Assembly (NCBI GenBank): GCA_014905825.1
Contig: JACGCN010000004.1
Location: forward strand, 2,046,001-2,110,000
Direction: 5' to 3'
Source: Lyophyllum atratum
Taxonomy: Eukaryota > Basidiomycota > Agaricomycetes > Agaricales > Lyophyllaceae
DNA length: 64,000 nt
The notes under the pieces are model-generated. The model made no database searches and had not been told where the DNA came from. It was given only the letters and a program-made list of their open reading frames with translations. Below, piece after piece: positions 54,549 through 64,000 of this stretch (position 1 is its first letter; every line of letters begins with the position of its first letter). Both the position numbers and the translations under genes were made by a program.

Positions 54549-57286
54549 TTGTTCCGACGCGTGCGCGACGGTACAAAGGTTCGAGCACGGCTCACCTATT
54601 CAACTGATTTTGGGGGGCATATCCTTGGTTCGGTTCTACCTTTGGAGGCTTGCGAGATTGATGATGCTGATGATATCGACGATGTTATCACTAAAGTCAA
54701 GCAGAAGAAGGCTCTCGCAACTCAAGTACGAGCAGTTGTTGCCAAGGTATGTATGTTCCCGATTATAATACACACGAGCCGTAATAGTAATAGAGTTATA
54801 GGTCCCGCTCCCTCAGTTCTCTCCTCAGGTCATCGCATTAATCCCTTCGACGGGAAGCGACGGCGGTGACGAAATACACCAAATGCACATGAACAACTTG
54901 CAGATGGCGGCCAATCTAGAACTACCCGTAGTCTCGTTCTCAGCCGATGGCGCCTCATCTGAGCTCGCTGCACAGAGCGCGATGGATAAGGAGAAATCTG
55001 AACTCCCACCCATTTCGTACGAGTACCCGCTGTATGGAGTCTACCTTAAAGCTCCTGTCTTTCGGCACACTGGGCCAGTTGTATCCATCACTGACCCTCC
55101 TCATGCACGCAAAACTGGACGCAACCAACCTCAGCATGGGACACACACTGCGAGTCTAGGCACAGGATATCTCGTAAATCGCTCTCTCGTGGGCATGTAC
55201 GAGTGTGGCGGGACTGGTTTAGTCCACCGCGACGTCGAAAATGTTGACAAGCAAGATGATGGAGCTGCTCGACGTGTTTTCCACGCGAACGCGCTCCGAG
55301 CTATCACAGACGAGACGTTGCCGATGAAGCGAGAAATCAAGGAGGGATTCAATGGGTTGTTTGTATACTTATTCGTCTTGGGTACGTTTCGTGCTGCATC
55401 AGTTTGTTCGTCATCGTTGATGCTTAATTATCACTATAATAGGGAATCTATATGATGCATGGCTCAGCCGCACTATGTGTGTTAGGGATCGCATCCTATC
55501 CGCCCTCAGAGCTCGATTCTTTCTTGATATGTGGCATAAACACATCGTGAAACTATCCTCCACCTTTCCAGACTTGTACTCCGCGACACGGTCATTCATC
55601 TCTCCAGCCAGCTTCCATATTTTTAATCGTCTATGCGACTCCTTGGTACTCCTAGCCATCATATACTCTCGCACCTATCCTGATCAGCCGTTTTGTCCCT
55701 GGTTAATGGGAACGGACTTTGTCGAGCATCTGTTTGGGTTAGCACGCATGATCCTGCCCAATTTCACATACGGGGAATTTCTGAAGATGATAAAGCACAT
55801 AGAGCTTCGGCAGCGGCTTCTTTTATCTGGGAAATTTAAAGAGAACCGAGAGCGCCATTCAGCATCCGGATACATCATGGATTATGATGCGACACCCCTC
55901 ACCTCGGACGACAAAAAACTCGCAACACTGTCTATTCCCGACGCCGACCTCAATGAGCTTGTGTCGCTTGCCTTTCAGGAAGCCTTTCACATCTGCAGGG
56001 ACCTTCTTCATATTCCTGTTCTGCTTCCCACCGAGACTACCCCACTGCAGTTAACTCCTCTTGGCGCGCACCGCAAAAAGGTCAAGCCAGCTCGTAAGAA
56101 GGCAGTGGACGGCGACGGATCAGGATCAGGGTCTGAACACGATCCAGACAGCGACTCAGATACTGACTCCGAGGTTGGCGATACACGGGAAGATTTGTCC
56201 CTCGATGCTGCTACTGCTACAGCGGCACATGATACAGCGCGATATTCCGCCCTCTGTGAGGATACCGATTCGCTCCTCGAGAGAGAAGCTATCAGAAATC
56301 CTTCGAATCCGGTGGTCGTTGGGGCTATTGGACTGTCTATCACAACTGACAAGTCTGCTTCTCTCGTGCTCGCGAAGAGCGAGTTAGTTGATGGTACAGG
56401 GAAGTTATCTATCTCGAAAATGCTAAAATACCGGGAGCGCCTTCAATCGGGAACAACAGTCCATTCTGAGCGTTCCATCTCACTCAACCCCAAGTTTGTG
56501 GCTGCGGAGAAAGAGCGTGAAGATGCGGCCGAGGCAGGGCAAAGTGTACCAAAGATTCCTATGAAGGAAGCATCCCACCGCCTCCGTATCGCTCAGCAGC
56601 TTGATGGGTCGTTACAGCGTAAGCAGCCACGGAAGGATCGTGAATTGCGTTGGAAAAATATCGCTCAGGCTATCCGAACCGTCGTCAAGTCTAAAGGTGG
56701 CTTAAATCTTCGTCAATAAATGTTTAGGACTTACAATCGCTCTCTAGAACTCCCCAACCTGTCTGGAAAGAATGTTACCGAGATATTTCAGATGAAAATT
56801 GGAAACTACGCGATATTCCGCACACTGAAACGTACATACGTTGGTGAGATTCTCGACATGTACAAAAAGGGTGCAAGCGGACGTTATGGATCTATTGACA
56901 AGATTGGAAATGCATCCTCGCTCCAAGCCATCTCAGTACGCGTCTATCTACCTCTCAAAATATCAGCAGTATGCCCATATTTCCTTATCATCATCACCGA
57001 ACATGTTCATTGTTATTTTCAGGATGGAGATGCAAATCAGGATGACGAACCTCTAATCTTCTCATCTACACACAACTCACACCACCTTCATACCTACGCA
57101 CCCATCGACACTTTACTGTATCACTTGGGTCCAAGGGTCATGTCAACCCTGGGTACTCGTGGCCAACTCAAAACTCGCATGGTGTTGGATTCAGACTCGG
57201 AGGCACACTGGATGTCATTGACTCAGCCAAAGGTAGTTGAGAAACTTACAATACGCATACGTGGTAGTAAGTTATTTAAGAAGTAG
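54549..57286 (+). pseudogene. P-element/THAP9-like transposase gene with an in-frame stop; 5' end uncertain
   Basis: Exons end or begin at 54746/54802 and 55381/55443, both phase-consistent. The product shows transposase landmarks of the P superfamily: SFSADGASSE (first Asp), TDPPHARKTGRN (compare DPPHL.KN.RN in P-type enzymes), then after a helical insertion GTDFVEHLFGLARMI (compare D..E..FG..R). An acidic linker (GSGSEHDPDSDSDTDS) follows. A TAA at 56717-56719 stops the frame, but coding character continues in the same frame to 57286 (NVTEIFQMKIGNYAIF, KRTYVGEILDMYKKGA, with a likely 54-nt intron at 56969-57022). No splice removes the TAA, so it is probably a nonsense change. No terminal repeats were found. 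The protein family is inferred by motif. Confidence 0.6.
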
Positions 57287-57289
57287 TTT

Positions 57290-57862
57290 AGACTGCCCAT
57301 ATATCTTACTTCTGGTTCTGTCGATGGGCAGAGGCCCTGAACGCGTTATTTAAATTTTGTCGCGCAAATGTGTCACGTGTCAAATCACATGGGCATGCAC
57401 GTGCGTATCACATGAGAGACCCTTGTCCGAGATACCGTATTTGAAGCCAAAAACATACCGTATTTTAGACCCATTTTTGGGTGATTTTCCGAGCAAACCT
57501 ATAGGGGAGCTTCCCGGGGCCTGTCCAAAAAGAGGAGGTTGTTATTTGGCGGCGGCGCGGCGCGCTTATCACATGATTTATCCATTTTGCCTGCGACCGT
57601 GACAACAGCGACTCGGCCTCCCCAAGTTTCGACCACTTGGGAGCAAGTCGCGACCTGGTTCAGCCAAGGAGTCTCTATACATGAACATAAACGAAGTGGA
57701 TCAATCAAAACTCTGTTCGTCCACATAGACAAAGATGTAACTTCGTTTACATTTTTTCGATGTACCTCCGAAATCGGACCGCTACCGCTACTGGGACCTC
57801 TTAAGCGTTACGCACTGATACCATAGGCTCTCTGTATGCTCTTCACGTCTTCAGTAGAAAGA
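57290..57862. other. Intergenic with clustered CACATG/CACGTG boxes
   Basis: At 57373-57415 CACGTG, CACATG, CACGTG and CACATG occur within 43 bases, and TCACATGATT at 57569. These are E-box-like palindromes that could bind bHLH factors (inference). No gene is seen. Confidence 0.4.
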
Positions 57863-57866
57863 GACA

Positions 57867-58926
57867 ATGTTCAGCCAGGTACGGGCCGCAGTCTTGTACA
57901 ACGGTAAAGCTAGATCTACATCTCGTATTCTAATTTCTAAACTGACTTACTGCACAGTGGTTGGAAAATGGCTCACTATCTCATCTGTTATATTCCTTCC
58001 TGTCCTGCTAAATGACAACGTCGCCCGCTTCATCCCTTCAGGGGATGAAGTCCTTTCCATAACAGGTAGGCGAAACTTGATGCTGGGTCCACTCTCCCTA
58101 AACCCAGGCTCGTTACAGGTCCTCGTGCCTTCGCTCACCATAGGCTCGCTCCGCCTATTCTTTTCCTATACGCTTTCCTCGCCTCGCCTCTGTCTTTTCC
58201 CTTCCAGTCCGACCCACCCCTCAGCAGCCCTCAAATCATCCTTGCTGCTCTCTACCTCGCTCATTTTGCCCATCGAGTCTCACAGTCTTTGCGAACACTG
58301 TCTAATTCCAAGTCGCATACGCTATTGGGCGTCGTCGCTGCCCTTTCTCATGCCATCAACGGATGGGTAATTGGCGCGTTCCTTACGTCGCCTTTTGCTC
58401 GTATATGTCTTACAGCAGGGTAGACTTTCATGCGACCCTCTTTCTACGCAGGCTTGGCTCTCTGGGCCCTCGGTCTCGCAGGCGTTGTCTTTCATTCCAA
58501 TATCCTCCTCCAGCTGGAGCGGAGCGTGGCGAAGGGGAATGCAAAAAAGGACGATGACGATGAGCTTAATCGACGTAATTTGGAGAACCCTACCTTTTCA
58601 AAGGTCGGGCCATACAAATACATATCCTACCCGCAGTATCTCTGCGAGTGGATCGAATGGCTGGCGCGTTTGCCCTGGCTGCCGCACCACCCCCACTACT
58701 CTCCACCGCTTCTGTCCTCTCCCTTTTCTCCCTCCGAACTATCGCAACCCTCATTTCAAACACTGCGTACCTCTTCGAGCAAAATCTAGCCCCTCCCTAC
58801 ATCCTTTTATTCGCCGAGGTTCTATCGATGTTCCCCCACGCGTATCGAAGCCACCAGCGGTGTAAGGGCAGGCTTGGAGAACAATATCCCAAGGATAGAA
58901 CAGCCATCGTGCCCTTCTTATTCTGA
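57867..58926 (+). pseudogene. Older SRD5A-like gene with an in-frame TAG and a frameshift (copy D)
   Basis: Exons 57867-57903, 57958-58065 and 58119 onward read in phase and align with the intact protein: VARFIPSGDEVLSITG, APPILFLYAFLASP, LLGVVAALSHAINGW. At 58421 an in-frame TAG falls just before RPSFYAGLALWALGLAG, which matches RPTFVLGVVLWAVGFAG. A 51-nt GT-AG stretch (58401-58451) could remove the stop but would also delete conserved residues. After YLCEWIEW (58652) the homology jumps to another frame (GAFALAAAPPP to YPKDRTAIVPFLF, stop at 58926). Two lesions make it most likely a pseudogene. It is far more diverged than copies A and B and has its own intron positions. Confidence 0.7.
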
Positions 58927-58929
58927 TGG

Positions 58930-59838
58930 TGGCGTCATTGGCGCAAGGGATTTGCATCGCATCTTGGACATGTCACCTGTGGGTAAAGAAGTTCAGACGG
59001 ACTTGAACCTCCGCATGCGTGGAAGGGATACACACGGACGCGGTGATCTGCTCTCAGCAGATTTTGAAGCCCGGTCGATCTTAGGCGACTCGGATCTTCT
59101 CCGTATCGTCTATAATCTCTTCCCTTTCGTGATTTTTCTTTCAGATTCCGTGTTTCGTGTATGATTATTGATATGTATGATTTCATACAAAATGCCATCC
59201 CTGTTTTCACTCGAGAACCCAAGGGTCCCACTTCATAAGTAAGTGAAACTTGACAGCAGCAGCTGTTCAAACCTCCCTGCTATCTCTGCGATCACATTAA
59301 GCTGCGAATCTACGGAGTGGCGAAGACATATGTAACGCCGTCTAGCAGCTTTATGCCAGTAGATTCAGTGTCAAGTTGCCGGACTCCAAAAGCCATATTC
59401 TCAGCAACATACAACATAAAGAAGGGAAGCAATTCCGCACGGGCACTCACTGTCCCCATTCAACTATGCGCAAGTCCCGCAGCTGACTGCAGATCATTCA
59501 TACGGCGAGTTTTTTGAGTGGAGCGTCAAGTATAAGTCATATTCTATCAGGTCATCACGGTTTATATCCTTGAAGGTGGCATGTTGGGCCTTGGCTAGGA
59601 GCATTGAGAAATAAGGAGTAATTTCAATATTGAATCCTTGTACTTGTGTATGGACTCGGGATGTAACTCCTGCCTGTCAAGACTTGTCGGGAAATTCAGG
59701 ATAGGTGTTGGGCGTAATTTGCTTATTTTCTCTCTCGGAACAGATCTTGGAGATCACCCTCCCGATAGTGCCAGATAATCCAGAATACCCGTGATGGTTG
59801 TAGGATGTAGAGAGTCGAGACCGACCGCGACATAAAAA
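58930..59838. other. Intergenic, nothing recognised
   Basis: About 900 bases between copy D and the tRNA genes; only short frames. Confidence 0.4.
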
Positions 59839-59842
59839 AATT

Positions 59843-59923
59843 CGGGTACGGGGAATCGAACCCCGAGCTGCCGCGTTGTGCTCATATGAGAGGCGGCAAT
59901 GTTAGCCGTTACACCATACCCGA
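59843..59923 (-). tRNA. tRNA-Glu (anticodon CTC) with an 11-nt intron
   Basis: Read on the minus strand: acceptor stem TCGGGTA/TACCCGA (7 perfect pairs), D arm GTGTAACGGCTAACAT, anticodon stem GCCGC/GCGGC, loop CTCTCA-C with anticodon CTC, and T arm CGGGGTTCGATTCCCCG. Eleven bases (TATGAGCACAA) lie between positions 37 and 38, the canonical place for a tRNA intron. The A and B box promoters are inside the D and T arms. Confidence 0.93.
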
Positions 59924-60000
59924 TTATATAAACGGCCAACCATTCTCCTTAGAAATCATCTGAGTTCGCCATACAGAAATAAGTCGAGTACAAAAATGTT

Positions 60001-60084
60001 TCCGGTACGGGGAATCGAACCCCGAGCTGCCGCGTCCTTCTACGTTGTGAAAGGCGGCAATGTTAGCCGTTACACCATACCGGA
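60001..60084 (-). tRNA. tRNA-Glu (anticodon TTC) with a 13-nt intron
   Basis: Acceptor stem TCCGGTA/TACCGGA, the same D arm and T arm as the neighbouring tRNA, anticodon stem GCCGC/GCGGC, and loop CTTTCA-C with anticodon TTC. A 13-base intron (CAACGTAGAAGGA) sits at position 37/38 and differs in sequence from that of the neighbour. The gene lies 77 bases from the CTC copy on the same strand. Confidence 0.93.
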
Positions 60085-60089
60085 TACTG

Positions 60090-60550
60090 TCTTGATGACG
60101 ACTTCCATGCCGATTCCAGTCATAACAATCTCTACAGTCGTGTGAAGAGAAGCAAGCCTTGGCAGGCTTCTCTTCCCTTTCCCCTTTCCCAATCATCACG
60201 GCGGTAAGGTGAGCCCGATAAACTCATCCATAGATGCCTGATACACCAACTCTTGCAGATCCAACCCCTTCCCTTACTACTACCAAAAAATATACCAGGC
60301 TACATGACCCTCACCGCACTGCCGCAGGCGCAGGATGTACGCAAAGGGGAAGTGCACTTGGCCTACGACCTACTTCTGATGGCTACTGTTCCGAGTTGGA
60401 GCTGCTTCTACCAGGGTTGACCCATGTGCACGATTGGCACCACCATTGCCAGCAACATCATGTGGTCGCAAAGTTTCTTGGTGGCTTACGTCGAAGCCGT
60501 TCACTATTACCTCAGGCGGCGTGTCACTCCTCTCCACTGAACATCCCGCT
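60090..60550. other. Upstream region of the GMC oxidoreductase gene
   Basis: Contains several short frames but no supported gene. It is the presumed promoter of the plus-strand gene starting at 60551 and the 5' flank of the minus-strand tRNAs. Confidence 0.4.
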
Positions 60551-62869
60551 ATGTTGACCAAAAACCATATGTTAGGCCAGTTGGTTTTCCTCACTTCGTT
60601 CATAACGAAGGTGTCATTCGGTGCAATTGTGGCAAGAGTGGAGGACCTTCCTAGTCTCGATTTTGACTTTGTGATTGTTGGAGGTGAGTAGAGCTCAAGT
60701 CATCGAGTGATCCCTTCCTTGCCTTTGATACCAACTCGTGGTGCAGGTGGAACTGCTGGACTTGCAGTCGCAAATCGGTTGACTGAGAATCCCAATCATT
60801 CCGTTTTGGTCTTAGAAGCCGGGGGCTCGTAAGAACACAATTCAGCCTCGTCGTGCAGGCAATCTCATGTCAGGAATTCAGCAACCTAAATGTGTTTAAC
60901 TCTAAGGTTCCTTTCTTCAATGGCCGTCTTTTCAACACACCGGCCGACTGGAACTACACGACTACACCCATGGCGGGCGTCGAAAGACGGTCTGTGGGAT
61001 ATCCTCAAGGCCATATCCTTGGGGGTACCAGCTCCCTGAGTATGACCATACTAAAGCATCAAGCGAATATACTAATCTCTCCCTTGGTTTTACTATTTAG
61101 ATGGTCTTGCGTACACGCGTGGCTCCTCAAATGACTATGATCGGTACGGTAAGTTGACCGAAGATGATGGGTGGTCCTGGAATAAACTGCAGCCATATTT
61201 CCGCAAAGTGAGCCGTACTCATGGAAGGCTCCTGAAATAGCTCGTGACATCATCAACAGAATGAAAGGTGGACCGAGCCTGCTGACCATCACAACACAAC
61301 TGGTCAATTCAACCCAGCGGTGCATGGATTTCATGGCATCAACGCTGTCAGCCTTCCCGGATTCATATATTCGTTCGACCATCGCGTAATTCAAGCAACG
61401 TCGGAGCTTCCTCGCGAGTTTCCATTCAATTTGGATATGAACTCCGGAAACCAACTTGGCATAGGTTCGTGTCTTTGATTTGAGTTCGAGAATTTGACCA
61501 TAAGGATGTCGTACTTAAGGATGGACGCCTTTCACAATAAAGGGCGGGGAAAGGAGCAGCTCAGCGACATCATACCTTGCTCCCGAATTTGCAAAAAGGC
61601 GTAACTTGAACGTTTTGATTAATGCTCGAGTCACCCGTGTTCTTCAAACTGGAACCCTTCATGGGGTGCCAGTGTTCAAGGGCGTGGAGTTTACAGATGA
61701 TCAGGCACTTGGAGGTGACATCATGAGTACCCTTTGAAGACGTCCTTCTTGCTTATCCTTTGCAAACTAGGACCACGAAGCAAGGTTACTGCTAGAAAGG
61801 AAATTATCCTTTCCGCTGGTGTCATAGGCACTCCGCATCTTCTTCAGCACTCTGGTATCGGTGATTCCAAGCTTCTATCCAAAGTCGGAGTCAAGCCTCT
61901 TGTCCATCTTCCCTCAGTCGGACAGAACTTTACCGACCACCCATTTGTAGCAAATACGTGGCTCGTGAATTCTACTGATACCTATGAGGCCGCTCTCCGC
62001 AACGACACCCTTGCAGAGCAGCAACTTGAGCAGTGGAATGAGACACGGACAGGCCCGTATGCTGCGGCCACTTTCAGCACAGCGGCTTGGTTGCGCATAC
62101 CAGACAACTCAACGATATTCCAACAATTCGAAGATCCGTCAGCTGGGCCCCATACCTCTCACTTCGAATTCATCATCGCGGTATGTAGCATCCTTGCTTT
62201 CTTTGCCAAATCTTGAAGGCTTACAATCGATTTCTTACATAGAATGGTAAGACACGCCTGCCTCTCCCTCCTACTGGAAATTTCATGGTCATTGGCACGG
62301 TGGTCGTGACACCCATTTCACGTAGGTCCCTCAGTTATATGACTCTCACCCACTTAATTTACCTATATTCAATTTTCGAAGGTGGCAGCGTTTTAATAAC
62401 CTCCAATAACCCATTTGATCCCCCGGCCATAAACCCGAATCTTCTGGACTCGGATTTCGATATATTTGTCATGCGAGAAGCTATTCGCTCTGCTCGCCGG
62501 CTTGCCCAAGCCCCGGTGTTCTCCGACTATGTTCTCAGTCTCGTTGATACCGCCGTTACCGACGCGGAGCTAGACGAGTTTATCCGTGGGTCGGCGATCA
62601 CCGTCTCTCACTGCGTTGGGACTGCATCAATGTCCCCGAAGGGTGCGGATTATGGCGTCCTCGACCCCGATCTTCGTGTGAAGAAGGTTGTGGGGCTGCG
62701 CGTCGTCGATTCATCAGCCATTGTGAGTGGATCTGTCTTCCTTTGCGGTGTATGAACACATGTTTATTGCTCTTGCGCGGTATAGCCTCGGGTTCCTGCG
62801 GCGCACACACAAGCCGCTACATACGTCTTTGCGGAGAGAGCATCGGATCTGATCAAGGCTGCGTGGTGA
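60551..62869 (+). CDS. Secreted GMC-family flavoenzyme, aryl-alcohol oxidase-like (AA3_2 type)
   Basis: Ten exons keep phase (60551-60683, 60747-60828, 60882-61039, 61101-61207, 61260-61464, 61520-61714, 61771-62180, 62243-62321, 62382-62722, 62786-62869), giving 597 residues, the usual length. A hydrophobic start (MLGQLVFLTSFITKVSFGA) fits a signal peptide. FAD binding: FDFVIVGGGTAGLAVANRL and VLVLEAGG; second signature GHILGGTSSL.NGLAYTRG; SAGVIGTPHLLQHSGIGD; SVGQNFTDHP. The C-terminus has SHCVGTASMSP and PRVPAAHTQA, with both catalytic His residues. Such enzymes oxidise aryl or other primary alcohols with O2, supplying H2O2 to lignin-degrading peroxidases. Substrate cannot be fixed by eye; an alternative is another AA3_2 dehydrogenase. 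The acceptor of intron 2 was chosen because it alone keeps the frame. Confidence 0.9.
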
Positions 62870-63640
62870 GGACGTGTATGGTGTGACGACTCGTGGTCAA
62901 GCCCAAGTAGAAATGGACCGCTCAGCTCTCTCCTGGTAATATTTTCCTCGTATAAGCGTATCTCAACATCTCCATAAATACTCAGATTATTATGTCGGAC
63001 AGGTACCTGTTTGCAAATTGAGATATCTTTTGACTTATAACTCACAAGTCACGAATGTTTACTAGCTCAAGCTGTTTGGATGCAACGGAGGGGTCTGATC
63101 TGTCAAAAAACGATATGCACGACGATTTCTGTTGGTAGACTAAGGTGCAAACCGGCAGACGTTGGCCTAATCAATGGTACCTTTGTCCTACAGCAGCCTA
63201 CAGTGATCGCTGCCTTCGAAATTCATAATCAATCTGAATGATAAGCATCAAAAACAGCGCTCGACAACGCAACAAGTGATTGATATTTGAAAATTGACGG
63301 GCGCCATCCATGCGGGCGCTCTTTATTCAGTCGAAAAACGGGCTGAAGACTGGGCACTGCTCTCCTTCGCACTAACGGTGAGTCGCGCTGCGATAATCTT
63401 CCTCAACTCAGACTGACTTCCTCCTCCCCACTTTCGTCCATCTGGTGACTGCCCTCAATTCCGCCGACATTGCCTTTCTCCAGCCACGACGTCGGTAGGA
63501 GTCCTGGTTCGGTTTCTCCACGTGGAAGTATTTCTACCGCGTACATCTCCGCCAGGATCGCAAGTGTAAAGCTCCCCGGTCTGCCCATTTCGGCCTTGCT
63601 TGACTATGTTCACTTCACTTACTGGACGCCAACAGTACAT
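62870..63640. other. Intergenic, nothing recognised
   Basis: Short minus-strand frames at 63403-63640 overlap in two frames without a domain. Part of the end may be a 5' exon or leader for the gene that follows. Confidence 0.4.
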
Positions 63641-63646
63641 ATTAGC

Positions 63647-64000
63647 ATGTCCAGCGTTGCTTGTTACGGATTCAAGTGCTCCACTGTGAGCACCTGGGAA
63701 CCTAGCCTACGAGGTTGCTGCGAGCCGAGTGGTCGATCCGTCAACGAGTTCGGTGAATACTTCTGCGCCGGGAACGCGCTCGGGAAGACCATCAGCTGCT
63801 TCAATCAGACCTATGGGGCTCACAAATCCCAATTCGACGTCTACTCCATGAATTGTTTCGACGGCGTAGGCAACCCAGTTGATGCCGGCGTCGTCAGTAC
63901 CAATAACAGAAGCGCCTTCGGATGCTCAAAGAACTTCCTGTCTAATTGCTACGATGCAAACGGGAATAAGACAGAAGACCCGAGGAATGGAACATGCGAC
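63647..64000 (+). CDS. Cysteine-rich protein, 5' part only (runs off the window)
   Basis: The frame is open from 63602 to the right edge; the first ATG is 63647, with an acceptor-like ATATTAG just before it, so an upstream exon carrying a signal peptide is possible. In about 118 residues there are 12 Cys (SVACYGFKCSTV, RGCCEPSG, EYFCAGN, ISCFNQT, MNCFDG, FGCSKN, SNCYDANGN, GTCD), plus several N-glycosylation sites (NQT, NRS, NGT). This resembles small secreted disulfide-rich fungal proteins. No family is recognised. Confidence 0.55.
   Translation, partial: MSSVACYGFKCSTVSTWEPSLRGCCEPSGRSVNEFGEYFCAGNALGKTISCFNQTYGAHKSQFDVYSMNCFDGVGNPVDAGVVSTNNRSAFGCSKNFLSNCYDANGNKTEDPRNGTCD

Overview
The window looks like the nuclear genome of an agaricomycete (mushroom-forming basidiomycete). 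Genes are cut by many short introns (about 50-65 nt, GT-AG with an occasional GC-AG). The protein content fits: NLR-type NTPases with TPR tails, a secreted GMC oxidoreductase of the aryl-alcohol-oxidase type, fungal kinases and several basidiomycete-type DNA transposons. Most annotated introns were placed by eye by requiring reading phase to be kept across every junction. No transcript or database evidence was available.

Layout. 1-1558: 5' part of a RING-H2 ubiquitin-ligase gene (minus strand). 2.5-3.2 kb: relic of an unrecognised gene family, here called family X. 4.7-7.8 kb: a complete NLR (helical N-terminal domain, NB-ARC-like NTPase, TPRs). 8-15 kb: a graveyard with a truncated GMC oxidoreductase, fragments of a steroid-5-alpha-reductase-like (SRD5A-like) gene, a 93-bp minisatellite and one small TATA-driven gene. 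15.2-22.95 kb: three nested mobile elements. A MULE-like element with 9-bp target duplication contains a 6.7-kb transposon with 8-bp target duplication. That transposon encodes a transposase-like protein with an embedded DEDDy exonuclease, and its coding exon is interrupted by an 814-bp foldback MITE with 3-bp target duplication. 23.4-23.9 kb: a 154-bp minisatellite. 24.9-28.9 kb: a second NLR, nearly identical to the first over its NTPase core, with an extra NACHT NTPase joined to its N-terminus. 29.3-34.9 kb: decayed SRD5A-like copies, one intact SRD5A-like gene, and a divergently transcribed intact family X gene.

37.3-42.2 kb: two tandem paralogous kinase-domain genes; the second keeps catalytic residues and the first looks like a pseudokinase. 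44.0-48.5 kb: a 1,402-residue disordered protein of unknown role. 49.4-51.1 kb: a second family X gene with an SRD5A exon-1 relic head-to-head with it, mirroring the 32-35 kb pair. 52.3 kb: NTF2-like (SnoaL-type) protein. 54.5-57.3 kb: P-element-like transposase gene with an in-frame stop. 57.9-58.9 kb: an older, broken SRD5A-like gene. 59.8-60.1 kb: two tRNA-Glu genes (CTC and TTC), each with a short intron. 60.6-62.9 kb: an intact 597-residue secreted GMC oxidoreductase. 63.6 kb to the end: the start of a cysteine-rich protein.

The window records repeated local duplication (NLR pair, kinase pair, SRD5A/family X block) with invasion by DNA transposons. The best leads are the exonuclease-bearing nested transposon and the double-NTPase NLR.
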